Assembly: GCA_014898415.1 (NCBI GenBank) | Contig: RCTD01000001.1 | Span: 1-64,000 of the forward strand | DNA length: 64,000 nucleotides | Direction of reading: 5' to 3' | Source of the DNA: Stromatinia cepivora | Taxonomy: Eukaryota; Ascomycota; Leotiomycetes; Helotiales; Sclerotiniaceae | Shown here: one piece after another, positions 12,064 to 23,213 of the stretch | How the letters are laid out: the number at the start of each line of letters is the position of its first letter | Numbering within the stretch: position 1 is the first letter of the stretch | Notes under the pieces: generated by a model | Databases searched by the model: none | Told to the model about the DNA's origin: nothing | What the model saw: only the letters and a program-made list of their open reading frames with translations | Program-made: the position numbers and the translations under genes

Positions 12064-14031
12064 ATGCTGTTAATCAGAAATTCCTCAATTCGCTCCTCAT
12101 TATCTCGGATTATTTTAGGATACCTGATTACATCTTACCACACTATTGCCCTTGCTTATGATTTCGTAATAATCGGCGGTGGCACCTCTGGTCTCGTGAT
12201 AGCAAATCGTCTATCAGAAATTCCAAACATAACCGTCGCGGTAATCGAAGCCGGCTTTTCAGTTCTTAACAATACAAATGTCAGTCGAGTTGATGGATTT
12301 ACACTAGGTCTTAATACACCGATCGACTGGCAATATGAGACCATAAATCAGACTTATGCTGGTGGTAGATCGGTCGAATACAATGCCGGGAAAGCATTAG
12401 GTGGAACTAGTACGATTAATGGTGAGTATTGTATTAATGAAAGATATCTTGGGCATTGGACTGAAGTTCACAGGAATGACATATGTGCGCGCTCCATCGC
12501 AACAAATTGACTCGTGGGGACAACTTGGATTGGGTAATACTGGATGGAATTGGTCGACTCTCTATCCGTATTACAAAAAAAGTGAAAGTTTTACAATTCC
12601 AACCCATTTTCAAAGAGCGGCTGGTGCATCATATATTCCGGCATTTCATGGAGAAAATGGACCTCTTAAGGTTGGATATGCGTGTGATCTCAATAACGGA
12701 TCTCTTTTCTCTCAAGTAGGAAGCGCGTGGGAAACTCTGGGAGTGCAGCGGAATCAGGATATAAATGGTGGAAATGTAACTGGATACATGGTAGGACCAT
12801 CTACACTAGACCGAGAGAAGAATGTAAGAGAAGACGCCGCGAGGGCTTATTATTATCCTATTCAGGGTAGGTCGAATTTGCACGTGTTTTTAAATACTAC
12901 TGCCAGAAGAATTGCTTGGGGTAGTAACTTGGGAGCAACTTACACGGCAAGCGGTGTAGAGGTTTTGAATTCGAATGGGGAGATTGAGGTTATTAATGCG
13001 ACGAGAGAGGTTATTGTTTCTGCTGGGAGTATAAGATCGCCAGCTATTCTGGAACTTTCTGGTATTGGAAACCCAAAGTAAGTCTCAACAATCATGGCAA
13101 GTGTGCGATACACGACTAACAAGCTCAGAATCTTGCAAAAATATGGTATACCGACCAAGATTATCCTCCCTGGTGTAGGAGAGAACTTTCAAGATCAACC
13201 CAACAACTTATTCGTCTACCAGGGTAATACCACATACAATGGAACAGTACCATATGTGACTTATGCTCCATTATCTTCAATCCTCCCAAGTGTACCAGCA
13301 GCTAATATAAGTACTTGGGCATCATCAATTTCTGCTGCAATCAATAGTTCCATTTCACCTGGAGCCATGAATTATCTATTGACTATACAGAATAATCTCA
13401 TCAATCAAAACGTTCCAGATATTGAGGTCATCTTCGGTAACACGGTAACCATCGGATCAGGACCAAGTATTTATCTGTACACAGCGTTTTGGGTACTCTT
13501 ACCATTCTCTAGGGGCAACGTCCATATTTCATCCTCGGACCCTGCTACCTATCCAGCAATCAACCCCAATTTCTTCCTCGTAGACTTCGATCTCAAAGTC
13601 CAAGTCGCAATTGCAAAATGGACAAGGAAATTTTGGGCTACCAAACCGTTAGGAAATGCGTTCACCGAAATATCGCCAGGGTATGCGGTCGTGCCAAAGA
13701 ATGCTACTGATGCGCAATGGGAAACTTGGATCAAATCAACGTGTAAGCTATTTTCCCATCTTTCTAGGCTGTCAACTCCCGAAGATTAAAATCAGTCAAT
13801 AATATAAATATAGTTGGACCAAACAATCATCCTGTGGGTACGTGCTCTATGCAGGGGAGAACATCTGGCGGAGTAGTGGATTCCAATTTGAAGGTGTATT
13901 TTACCAGTAATGTGAGAGTGGTTGATGCTTCCATTTTGCCTTACCAGGTTAGTGGGCATTTGACGAGTACATTGTATGCTGTTGCGGAGAAGGCAAGTGA
14001 TATTATCAAAAGCATGTATGGGTTCGCATGA
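12064..14031 (+). CDS. Secreted GMC (glucose-methanol-choline) oxidoreductase
   Basis: Four exons, 12064-12421, 12474-13077, 13129-13742 and 13814-14031, encode 597 aa, the usual length of the family. An N-terminal hydrophobic segment (about residues 14-31, ending SYHTIALA) should act as a signal peptide. The ADP-binding motif follows at once (FVIIGGGTSGLVIANRL), then the GMC signature region (GKALGGTSTINGMTYVRAP) and GSIRSPAILELSGIG. The C-terminal flavoenzyme motifs are NHPVGTCSM, with the likely catalytic His, and VDASILPYQVSGHLTSTLYA. Such FAD enzymes (AA3: aryl-alcohol, glucose or choline-type oxidases/dehydrogenases) oxidise alcohols or sugars, often outside the cell and making H2O2. 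The substrate cannot be told from sequence. Many N-x-S/T sites fit secretion. All introns are GT-AG, and all joins restore the conserved motifs. Confidence 0.92.
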
Positions 14032-15463
14032 GCAGAGTATTGGAATGTAACACCAAGATGAAGCCCAAGGCCGTCAAGATGACCAGACTTTGGCCATTGG
14101 CCATTGGCCAGTTCGTGGACTTTTATCCTTGATTCTCTCCCCTAAGCATCGGGCTTATACTGCATTTCAATGACCAATCCTTCAGCTCAAGGACTTCACC
14201 CGGTGTGCCTGATGTGATGAGTTATTCAACTAATCCTTAAGTGAATAACCTTACAGCCAACATCAATATTTACCTACTTATCCAAAGAATCAAAGACCAA
14301 TTCCGGCTACCCTTCCGATGGAAAATAGATGAATTTGTAAATAATTCCTGTTAGACCCCGTACGTGCACATCCTTGTGGAAATTAAACATCGGTTGGCGG
14401 TTAATTTTCTTTTTTCCTTCTTTTTCCTTATGATTCATTGTTCTAAGGGGAAACAAATGATTGGTAAATTTGATATATAATAATAATAATAATAATAAAA
14501 ATAATAATAATATCCTTGTCTACTAACAGTTGTCTTCCATTACAATATATTGAAATTGCCCAATTCGAAAAATACGAGTCATATTTATCTTGTTTCTGAT
14601 CTTTGGTTGGATAGATTAGATTATAGATAGAATTTACATAAAGCTTCTGTGAGGCTGTGATTTCTGTGAACCGTTTGTTTGGTTCATTGGTGTGCCCTGA
14701 GGTTGGTTACCTTGCATTGATTGATATTAAGGTGCCATTGACCCGTACCATCGATACGAAGGTAGCACAGAACGAACCGATTGGATGGATTAGACCAAAG
14801 TTATCGGATAACTGCACAAGAATGACAAGGCCAACTGCTACTTCACTCCACTTTTACTACAATCTTTTTATTATTTTAGATTAACCTTACTCCCTCTACT
14901 CTACCAAGCACTGATCAAACAGCCTTGTGTCGCTCAGACCCGAGAAACTCTGTAATATACTCAATACAATGAATTATGATGAAGTACTTTCCCAATGCTC
15001 AACTCAATAACAGACAAAAAGTATAGAAATAACTTTACTCGAATATACAATACAATTAGACCTTTTTATCCACTCAGTCATTCAACATTTGACTATCACC
15101 ATTTTAACTGTGCCTCATGTTATAAACCCAAGTAATTCTTGGCATTAGTGTGACTTATTAAGATCAGGGGTATTAGGAAATTACACCAACATGTGCCAAC
15201 AAGTTTGCAGCCCTCAGCTCTTCTTGCATATTATTTGTCCTATCAAAATTGGTTTGATCTAGATCAGCTAGATTATCATGCTAATGGATGATAATACAAA
15301 AGCTCTAAGATATTCCACAACTTTTCCATCCTTCGTTTGATATTTTTCTCCATTCAAGAAATTAATCCTCTTAAGGTTTATCTACCACCCACGCTCTTTA
15401 AGCAAACACTGGCTCTGCCAACTTACACTCTTTTCAAAATCTCATTAATATTCTAAATTCATA
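14032..15463. other. Intergenic region with TAA microsatellite
   Basis: 3' flank of the GMC gene and promoter of the GPI-protein gene. It holds a tandem CCATTGG repeat near 14093-14112 and a TAA trinucleotide run at about 14479-14514. No credible ORF. Confidence 0.65.
14479..14514. repeat. TAA trinucleotide microsatellite
   Basis: About eleven ATA/TAA units with one interruption (TAAAAATAA). Noncoding. Confidence 0.9.
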
Positions 15464-16861
15464 ATGTTCTCCAAAATCTTCTCCCTCGCCACCTTTGTGG
15501 CCGCCGCCTCCGCCTACACCGTTTTGACTCCAACCCTCAACTCCACCGTCCCAAAGGGTCAATCCACCAGTGTAACCTGGTCTTCCGTTGACACAGACGC
15601 ATCTACATTCTCTATCTACCTAGTCAACTTCAAAGACTGGCCACCTACCGTCATCTCCCTCGCTCAAAATGTTCCGCAATCCGATTCGAGCGTCGATGTC
15701 ACCATTCCTTGTGATATAAGAAGTGATTACGGATGGCAACTCAATTTCATCAATGGAACCAATACCTACGTTATCTACGCCCAATCTAACAAATTCTCTC
15801 TTACGGGATCATGCGTCGATCCAACTACTTCTTCCTCTGTCTCAGTCACTACAACTACTGCTTATGCAACCAAGAACTCTACCGTTACAGCTTATGCCAC
15901 CAATAACTTTACCGCCACTGCCTACGCTACCGCCACTACAACCGCCATCTCCAAAGTCATCCAAACCGTAACTTTCACAAGCCCAATGGTTTGGTTCGTC
16001 CAACCTACCTCTATCGGTTCCATGTGCGCGCCAGAGAAGACAAAGACCGTCACAGTCTACGCTAGTGGCCCAACACCAACTGGTAGTGGCTCTGGCTCTA
16101 GCTCAAACCCTACAGCTGACGCTTGTGTATCTCAATGTAATGCATCATACAACAGCTGTCGCAGTGCTCCAGATGCAAATCGATCCAGTTGTGCTTCCTC
16201 ATACACTTCATGTCTTGGATATTCCCCTTTCAATAGCAGTGGATCCCTCGTCGCCCCAACTGCTTGCTCTAGCCCAGTAGCATCATCTGTTCTAAGTTCT
16301 TCATCTGGTTCAAGTTCTTCATCTGTTCCAAATTCGTCATCTGGTTCAAGTTCTTCATCTGGTTCAGGTTCATCATCTAGCTCAGGTTCTTCATCTAGCT
16401 CAGGTTCTTCATCTAGCTCAGGTTCTTCATCTGTTCCAAATTCATCATCTAGCTCAGGTTCTTCATCTAGCTCAGGTTCTTCATCTGTCCCAAATTCATC
16501 ATCTAGCTCAGGTTCTTCATCTAGCTCAGGTTCTTCATCTGGTTCAGGTTCTTCATCTGGTTCAAGTTCTTCATCTGGTTCAAGTTCTTCATCTGGTTCA
16601 GGTTCTTCATCTAGCTCAGGTTCTTCATCTGTCCCAAATTCATCATCTAGCTCAGGTTCTTCATCTGGTTCAGGCTCGGGCTCCCCTCCATCAGGATCTT
16701 ACAGTAACTCTACCACATCTATCAGCAGCCCATCTGGTACCGCTCCTGGTTCAAACGCAACAAGCACATCTACCCTCCCTGTTTTCACTGGTGCGGCTAG
16801 CTCCGTTCAAGCAGGCAATATGCTCGTGTTTATTGCTGGTGCCGCTGCATTCTTGTTGTAG
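15464..16861 (+). CDS. Ser-rich GPI-anchored cell-wall protein with Kre9/Knh1-type N-domain
   Basis: A single exon encodes 465 aa. A signal peptide (MFSKIFSLATFVAAASA) is followed by a Kre9/Knh1-like domain, about residues 18-120 (YTVLTPTLNSTVPKGQSTSVTW, then IYAQSNKFSLTG). Next come a Thr-rich tract, a four-Cys patch near 220-250 (CVSQCNASYNSC), and a long Ser/Gly repeat of SSSGSSSSSG with SSVPNSS variants at about 279-405. The C-terminus is a hydrophobic GPI-attachment signal preceded by small residues (AASSVQAGNMLVFIAGAAAFLL). Proteins of this build are exported, heavily O-glycosylated and GPI-linked to the plasma membrane and wall glucan; a structural or adhesion-related role is likely, but no enzyme activity is implied. 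The repeat is a coding minisatellite and probably varies in length between strains. Confidence 0.9.
   Translation: MFSKIFSLATFVAAASAYTVLTPTLNSTVPKGQSTSVTWSSVDTDASTFSIYLVNFKDWPPTVISLAQNVPQSDSSVDVTIPCDIRSDYGWQLNFINGTNTYVIYAQSNKFSLTGSCVDPTTSSSVSVTTTTAYATKNSTVTAYATNNFTATAYATATTTAISKVIQTVTFTSPMVWFVQPTSIGSMCAPEKTKTVTVYASGPTPTGSGSGSSSNPTADACVSQCNASYNSCRSAPDANRSSCASSYTSCLGYSPFNSSGSLVAPTACSSPVASSVLSSSSGSSSSSVPNSSSGSSSSSGSGSSSSSGSSSSSGSSSSSGSSSVPNSSSSSGSSSSSGSSSVPNSSSSSGSSSSSGSSSGSGSSSGSSSSSGSSSSSGSGSSSSSGSSSVPNSSSSSGSSSGSGSGSPPSGSYSNSTTSISSPSGTAPGSNATSTSTLPVFTGAASSVQAGNMLVFIAGAAAFLL
16296..16680 (+). repeat. Coding minisatellite (Ser/Gly-rich) in GPI-protein gene
   Basis: Head-to-tail units built from GGTTCAAGTTCTTCATCT and AGCTCAGGTTCTTCATCT, with occasional GTTCCAAATTCATCATCT units. 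All are multiples of 18 bp (6 codons), so length changes keep the frame. Higher-order blocks combining Val-Pro-Asn and plain units recur, as expected from unequal crossing-over or slippage. Confidence 0.9.
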
Positions 16862-17829
16862 ATTTAGATTCTAAGCTTTTTGTTTCGAGAGATGGGATGG
16901 AATAGTATAGGGTGGAAGAGATGGAATGGGATGGGATATTGAGTGGTTAGATTCGCATTGGTGGTTGATAACTTGATAACCGGAAGGAGAAGAAAATAAT
17001 ACTACTGGATAGATCTTCATGTACAAATAAATACCTTATACACATGCATTACACACAGACAAACAGACACTCGGTAGACCAGATATTGGTCATTGATAAT
17101 CAACGATCAAACAGTACCTAACAATGAACGCCGTCCTATCTTATTAATGATACTGCAATTCCTTCCCTTAAGTTCTTCCCCCATATTCATAGGACGAGAC
17201 GCGATTGTAAGCCTATCTCGCAACATGAGTCGCGCCCAAAAGCAAACCCCGCACCCTATCATGGTCTAGCTGTCTAGCCAATTCATAGATTGATGCTCGG
17301 ATGTTTGTGGGATAATGAAGCTATCGATTAATGTCAATGCGCACTATCACTATCTCTTCTATCTGAGAGCTCTTGCGCAATTCAAGGATGAACTTTATAT
17401 TTTTGGACTGTTCTAATCTATTGTTCGTGAATCGAGAACGCGTCTGTGTGTTGATGCTAGTAGGTAGTTTTCAACAATTTCATCTAAGCATTGCAAATGC
17501 CGCGAAAGTTAGGGACTTTTTGAAGCTATGACAAAAATTCACGTTGCACAGAAGAAGTCCGATGTATGTCAGTTCATTTCGTCATTCAATTCATAATAAG
17601 GTATCATATGGCAATATCCACCGGTAGCCTATCCGTTATCTGCAGTAAAAAAAAAATACGATATCTATCCCTTAAAGAAGCCTGATACTTGCATAAATTC
17701 CTTGATACCCAAACCCATATCCATAGTCATAGCCTGTCACCGTCAACCCAGAACTCCAGTTCATCCTCTCATTATTGCCCAGTCTTCACACTTCCCAAGC
17801 CCTCAAACCCCAAACAATCCTCTAACCCA
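16862..17829. other. Convergent intergenic region
   Basis: Lies between the 3' ends of the GPI-protein gene and the GH76 gene. ORFs at 17689-18034 overlap the GH76 3' end in antisense and are shadows. Nothing else stands out. Confidence 0.6.
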
Positions 17830-19110
17830 TCACGCTATCCATCTCGATCCCCTCGCGACTCGTCTAGCTCCAACCACAACCGCCGCCACAAGAGCATCCA
17901 ATGCTGAGCTTTGTGTGCTTGCATCTGCCGGTGGGATAAATGGTCCTGCCCAATTAACGCCAAGTGCATTATTAGCCGGATCTCTATCGTTCGCCCAAAT
18001 ACTCCTCGCATTATTTGCGATGAACGTAAAGTAACTTAAGTCAGGTGATGCTTGGTGAAGTCTCTGGAGGTTCCTCATGAATATTCCTTTGAATTGTGCA
18101 CCATCTGCCCCGCAATTCGGTTCGCACGGGTCGTGAAGGATTCCATTTGAGTCTGATAATGCTGTGATCGCTGCTGAGGCAATGCGTTTCGCGGTGTTAA
18201 TATAGTTTGAATCACCTGTCGCCCTAGAAAGTTCGACGAGTCCTCCGAGTATAACCCCTTGATTATAACTCCAAACCGTTCCTCCATTGTTTCGACACTC
18301 ACTTGTCAACCCATCATTGATTGTTCCTTGCGCATTGATCATTCCTGTCCCTTGGAACCAAGTCCATTGATCTCTTGCAATGGCCAAATAACTTGCTCTG
18401 TTTGATGCACGATTCGCAAGATGAGCAGCTACGCTCAAATAAAGTTCGTTTGCAATGGCGTTGACGTATGTTCTTGGCTTGTCCCACCAAATGCCCGAGA
18501 CACCATTTGAGCAGGGTGTGTTACTGCCTGTTTTCATGTCGGCAAAAATGGACTCGGCCATTGAAAGATAATCCCTATTTCCAGTGATATCATATGCTTG
18601 GATCCAAGCCAGTGCCCACCAGCCTTCATCATCGTAATAATCATTCAAAAATCCTCTGAATTGTCTGGGGCTCACACTGGCTGGTGCATGTACGGGAATA
18701 TAATTCACTAGAGTAAGATTGTCCGTGGTGCTGGTAGAACTGCCGTACAAACAAACGTAATTGAAGTCTGCCAATACCACTTTCGTCATTTGTAAGTTAT
18801 TCATTTGAGCTCGGGTAAAGGTATTCGACATAATACCAGTGATGGTTGACCTGACATTCGGATCGACGGCGGCCAGATCACCAAGGACGGTTAGACAATT
18901 GGCAGCATTCCACCATCCTGTTGTAGTCCAGAGACCAGAAGCGGTGTTGTACCAAGTTTGCAATTGCCTGAAAGCAGCTTCCGCATTACTAGTAAATTGT
19001 TGCGAGGTACCATATCCATATCGTTGTGAAGTAGCTATATCAGCTAAGCTTAGTACATAACACAGAGAGACAAGCGAGCGACGCATTGTGAGAGTGGTGA
19101 GGAAAAGCAT
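17830..19110 (-). CDS. Secreted GH76 family alpha-1,6-mannanase-like glycoside hydrolase
   Basis: An intronless gene of 426 aa from the ATG at 19110; a second Met at 19086 (MRRSLVSLCYVLSLADIATS) gives a better signal peptide and may be the true start. The mature part shows the GH76 (Dfg5/Dcw1, Aman6-type) pattern: LQTWYNTASGLWTTTGWWNAANCLT near the N-terminus, the acidic YYDDEGWWALAWI motif with the paired Asp proposed as catalytic, then IWWDKPRTYVNAIANELYL and WSYNQGVILGGLVEL. The family hydrolyses or transfers alpha-1,6-mannan; in fungi it links GPI-protein mannan to wall glucan or degrades mannan. The tail ends without a hydrophobic GPI signal (ending GARRVARGSRWIA), so it is probably soluble and secreted. 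Confidence 0.9.
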   Translation of the reverse strand: MLFLTTLTMRRSLVSLCYVLSLADIATSQRYGYGTSQQFTSNAEAAFRQLQTWYNTASGLWTTTGWWNAANCLTVLGDLAAVDPNVRSTITGIMSNTFTRAQMNNLQMTKVVLADFNYVCLYGSSTSTTDNLTLVNYIPVHAPASVSPRQFRGFLNDYYDDEGWWALAWIQAYDITGNRDYLSMAESIFADMKTGSNTPCSNGVSGIWWDKPRTYVNAIANELYLSVAAHLANRASNRASYLAIARDQWTWFQGTGMINAQGTINDGLTSECRNNGGTVWSYNQGVILGGLVELSRATGDSNYINTAKRIASAAITALSDSNGILHDPCEPNCGADGAQFKGIFMRNLQRLHQASPDLSYFTFIANNARSIWANDRDPANNALGVNWAGPFIPPADASTQSSALDALVAAVVVGARRVARGSRWIA

Positions 19111-20824
19111 GAGGGTAGAGACGCAGTTATTCTTGGAAAAGGAGATCTCTCTGGTGCTTTTAATAAATTCTGAAGGGGGGAAGGGGAAAGATGAAATTGG
19201 TGTTCCGCCACAAAATAAGTTCTCAGATCAATTACAAGGAGTCAGCGCGCGTTGGAGGCGTGGACTTAGCAGCTGTTGGTATTTACAAGACCAAGCAATG
19301 AGCGGTAGCATGTGTGATGTGTTATGTGATGCCCTCAATATTTGCGTCTCATCGTAAGTTATTAGTTAATTTTGAACAAATATTTAGTGAGGGGTTTATA
19401 TCCCCCCTCACAAAAAGGACGCAAAAAGACGGCACAATGGAAATCACTTGACATCAGGGCTCGACTGCCAAGATCCAATGCAACTAATGCTTTGAAACCA
19501 TCTACCTATCAAAGCTATTACTTGCAGATCGAACTATCATTTACTTGCCGAGGCATCGAAACAAGAAATCCCGAATACTAAACGGATTCAGGATGCAAGA
19601 AATACTGAATTGTGATGACAAATGAACCATGTCATATGAGGGTCACGTAGGAATACCTCAATAATTCACCTCTACCTCTTTGATATTTGCACCTTGTGAC
19701 GCAGGGTGAGTCAAATGTGGAGAAAGTATTGATTACCTTGATGCTAGTCTGCTGACTCGAACCATTGAGTCTGTACCTGAGCCACTTGACTCCGGAGTGC
19801 AATTGTGAACAATAGGAACTCGGCACTTGAAACCACGAATCAAGTCATAATTCAAGCTCAGATCAAACATCAGATGAAGTTCTCGCATCATTTCAAAATT
19901 CACACATCTCTCCCCGAAGTTCTGGTCCTAGCCGGATCCACCAAGTTCCAGGTCTTGTTGATTATTGACTCGTGCCAAGAGCATCTGACATTCGATAAGA
20001 TAGAATTGGAATGTCACATTGAAAAATCAGTCTTACTTAATCAGATTGATCTACTATATTCGGCCAAATGAACAAAGAAAGACTTCTCTCGATCAACCGT
20101 TATGTGAAGTTTTCGACGTAAATTGTTACTTTGCCCGCTGTCATTCTTGTCTCTCCTATCGCAAAAACCAATTAGCGAATGCCACGAGAGGACGTTGATC
20201 AACCGCGTGCTTCACCTCATAGTCCTACGGACATCTCCAGCAGTCTGATAACTTTTCCAAGTCATCATGAGGCGATAGACCCTGAAAGTACTATTTTCGC
20301 CTGGTCTGTGCAATCTCCTTGAATGAAGAAGTCTGATTGGTTAATATTCCCTACTGAACGAACGTGACAAATCTCAGCATGGAACCAAGGAGACTGTTTT
20401 CCAAATCCAGCCAAACTATACGGATTTCAGAAATGAAAGTGGATTGCCTAGGAACAGATCATTCGACGCTCTGCATAGATCAAACAGTTGCACTGAGAAT
20501 AACTCCACAACCGCAATTGTCGTGACATAATCTTTGCCACTAATTGGGGAACATAGCTTTCGTTCATCTCCTCAGCATGGCTTGTCTAGCTGATCGCTGT
20601 CCGAGATGACCATATGCGGATGCATAATGCGATGCGCTAAATATGCATCTCTGCCATCCCTATTGAGAACATCCGTTACGCCTACCGAACATCTACCATG
20701 CCATTCGATATAGTCTGTTTTTGACGGGTGTTGGCGATGGTTCGGACTGCATGGGTTGACCGCGGACAACCCCGTTTGGATAATAACCTTTCAAACCAAT
20801 TGTTGAAATACTGAGGATTCAGTA
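19111..20824. other. Intergenic region, no gene recognised
   Basis: Includes the promoter of the GH76 gene (about 19111-19400) and the 3' flank of the bZIP-DUF3425 gene. Short open frames such as 19805-20071 start at non-ATG codons and have no recognisable content. Confidence 0.55.
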
Positions 20825-21879
20825 TCACATCCTACACTTTCGTCTCATGGGTAGTTTGTCTGTCCAGACCTCGAAAACAATAGCTTCCTCTCCTCTTTTC
20901 GCCCTCCAAGCATTTGTCGAGGTCAACAAATCCTCACACCCTTTGACTGCCCATCCCCAATTCCTCAAGAAAGTCTCACTGACCTCCCATCCCCATATAT
21001 CCCACGGTTCGCCCCAAACAATAAGGCCCGTTTGTTCGTTCATGAGGCCTCCAAATTCGAGGAAATCATTACACAATTTATCTTCATCATAATTTCCATC
21101 ATGCAACAATAAAGTATCACGCATTTGTGGGATTGGCGAAAGATCTATCCATGGATGATGCGGAATTGTGCGCTGGGTTGGTGTTGGACATAATGCTTGA
21201 GGACAATGAGCTCCTGGAATAGGCTGTGAGGAAAGATTAAGCCATGGTGATAGAGGGTCAACCGTACAGTCTAGCCAGTCCAAATTCCAACCAACTGTTT
21301 GTGTGTTTTGCATCAATGCTCGGAGAACATTGAATTGGATAAGGGTGAGAAGTTGATCTGATCGCGGAGAGCCCATAAAATAATTCCTGCGAGCTTCTTC
21401 TTCGAATTCGGCCATCGTAAGTCGAAGTTGAGCAAAACCTTGGCGTCTCGAAACGCGACCCGTCGTCATCCATTGTTTTACGCCTACACCTGCTGATAAT
21501 TTGGATGCGGAGATGTTGGGTTGTGCGAGGTGACTGAGATGGTTCTCGTTATCGAGGTTCGTTATCGATAATGGCTCCGTAACAACATGTATTTATGGGA
21601 TTTCTGATGATTGAACGTCCTTGGGAGGTTTCATTTATGGATTCGTATCGGAATTCGCAAGAGATTTTGATGTGGCTCGACGTCTTTGGCCTGGCAGGAG
21701 GCACAAAGTGATGAGTTAGCGACTGTCACTCTAGTATATCTTTACACTGACCATACGCAGCGATAGAACTCACGGTATATCCTCTGATTCAAACGGTTCT
21801 GTAACTTCCTTCTCGTTGCTGAATCAATTGTTCCAGTCCAATCATCGTCTGCACACCTCACTGCAGCCTGTTGAGACAT
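20825..21879 (-). pseudogene. bZIP transcription factor with DUF3425 domain, two in-frame TAA codons
   Basis: Exon 1 (21774-21879, ATG at 21879) encodes WTGTIDSATRRKLQNRLNQRIYR, a fungal bZIP basic region. Intron 21691-21773 is canonical (GTGAGT...CCAG). Exon 2 (20825-21690) continues the basic region (QRRRATSK) through a Ser/Asn/Pro-rich linker into a DUF3425 domain (LLTLIQFNVLRALMQNT, then PHHPWIDLSPIPQMRDTLL, and GLIVWGEPWDIWGWEVSETFLRNWGW). This architecture is a common filamentous-ascomycete DNA-binding regulator of about 320 aa; the target genes are unknown. Within exon 2 the single frame is broken by TAA codons at 21635-21637 and 21593-21595, between the basic region and DUF3425. Either the gene carries nonsense mutations (CAA to TAA) or an unusual intron removes that stretch; the only possible GT donor before the first stop is a weak GTCGAG at about 21681-21676. 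From the ATG at 21469 the DUF3425 part alone is intact (214 aa). Confidence 0.7.
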
Positions 21880-22776
21880 ACGTGTGAGCCCGACTCTGGG
21901 TTGCATGCTCGCTTCCTCTTTTGTAAATCAATTCTCGGTGATCATCTATATATCGGCCGAAGAGAATGATTAGCATCGGGCGAGAAATCGAGATCAATCG
22001 ACCTTTCGGGGTTTAAGAAATCGATTCGGTACCTAATGAAGGAAGACTTCTGCCATGTTGGAAACAAATCGCCTGTGGAGTGGGGGCTAAGCGTCAGCTC
22101 ATAACATAATATAAAATACCAAAGTCTCTTTCAGGCAACTCTATAAAGAAATAATTGTCATGATATCATCAAATAAGAGTCTGGCTTGGAAACAAAACGC
22201 AAGCTTGTGGTTTAAGAAGATTGAGGGGTAGAATTTTCGGTGGTAGGTGGGGGGATTTGTGGGGGACCCCTAAACGAATATCAATATTGCATTGCACTGC
22301 CCAAAACTGCTAAATCGATTGATTATGACCGACAGGTTCAAACTTCAAGTGAACTAAACGTATGAATAATTATGCTAAATTTTCCACTTTATTTCAATAT
22401 AAGCCAGCTTCATCTCTTAATGATTGTATGAGTCGCTTGATGAAGAGTGAATTAGTGTTCAAATGCATGATAAATACGACTACTGAATTGACATCAAATT
22501 TCATAAATCTAATAGATCATAAATAAATCTGCCTTCCTTCTAAAATACAGAAAAGGGGAAAAACCTTTTGGCTGAGTGCGCATATTGGTCCTCATGCGAC
22601 AGGATAAAAAACCCGCTTTGGCAGAAAGGCAGAATAAGGAAAAAATATCAAAGTCTATATATGAACACCACAAAGAGACAATAGCGGATTTCCTTCAAGA
22701 CAAACATTATTTCCCATATCCAACACCCTGCATATCCCTGTATGCAAGTCCTTAATGGTTTGCCACGCGTATGGTG
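21880..22776. other. Intergenic region between bZIP and downstream ORFs
   Basis: Promoter side of the bZIP gene and A+T-rich sequence. No ORF of note and no repeat seen. Confidence 0.55.
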
Positions 22777-23178
22777 TTATGGTGGTAGTCTGTGATAAGC
22801 CCAGGGATGCGTATTGAGCAGGCAAGCGATATCTGCTCTATAAAACCATGGTTTGAGTTGCGACCCAAACATAATAATCTCAATCAAACAATATGGACAT
22901 CTCGGCGAGGAATAATTGTATATGGAAATTGCCCTGTCCTTCGGTGTATCTGAGTTTTGTGATGGATAGCAAGGATCTGGCAATGGCACCCAATTCACGT
23001 AGTTAGTTGGCCTGTTGAATGGCCAGTAACTATAGTGAGATGGCGGGTCACATTCAGAGCCAATGTCTTTACAAAACGTCGTATTTGAGGGTTCCAAGCC
23101 CGCACTGCTTGAACGCCTCGAAGAACTCCAAATCATTTCCATAGACCCAAGATAGGTTTGGTTATCGATTTTCTCCAT
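22777..23178 (-). CDS. Small hypothetical ORF downstream of the C2H2 gene
   Basis: An ATG-initiated frame of 133 aa (start 23178) lies 35 bp beyond the stop of the C2H2 gene on the same strand. It has a Ser-rich patch (SSSRRSSSAGL), a Pro/Tyr/Trp-rich middle and several Cys, but no domain I recognise. It could be a separate small gene, a last exon of the C2H2 gene, or chance; no convincing splice pair joins it to the zinc-finger exon. Confidence 0.3.
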   Translation of the reverse strand: MEKIDNQTYLGSMEMIWSSSRRSSSAGLEPSNTTFCKDIGSECDPPSHYSYWPFNRPTNYVNWVPLPDPCYPSQNSDTPKDRAISIYNYSSPRCPYCLIEIIMFGSQLKPWFYRADIACLLNTHPWAYHRLPP

Positions 23179-23213
23179 GTCTCACTTCTTTTGGTAGCGG
23201 AAACCGTGTAATA

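Noticed and set aside
17702..18034. Plus-strand ORFs overlapping the GH76 3' end
   Set aside because: Antisense shadows of a well-supported glycoside hydrolase gene.
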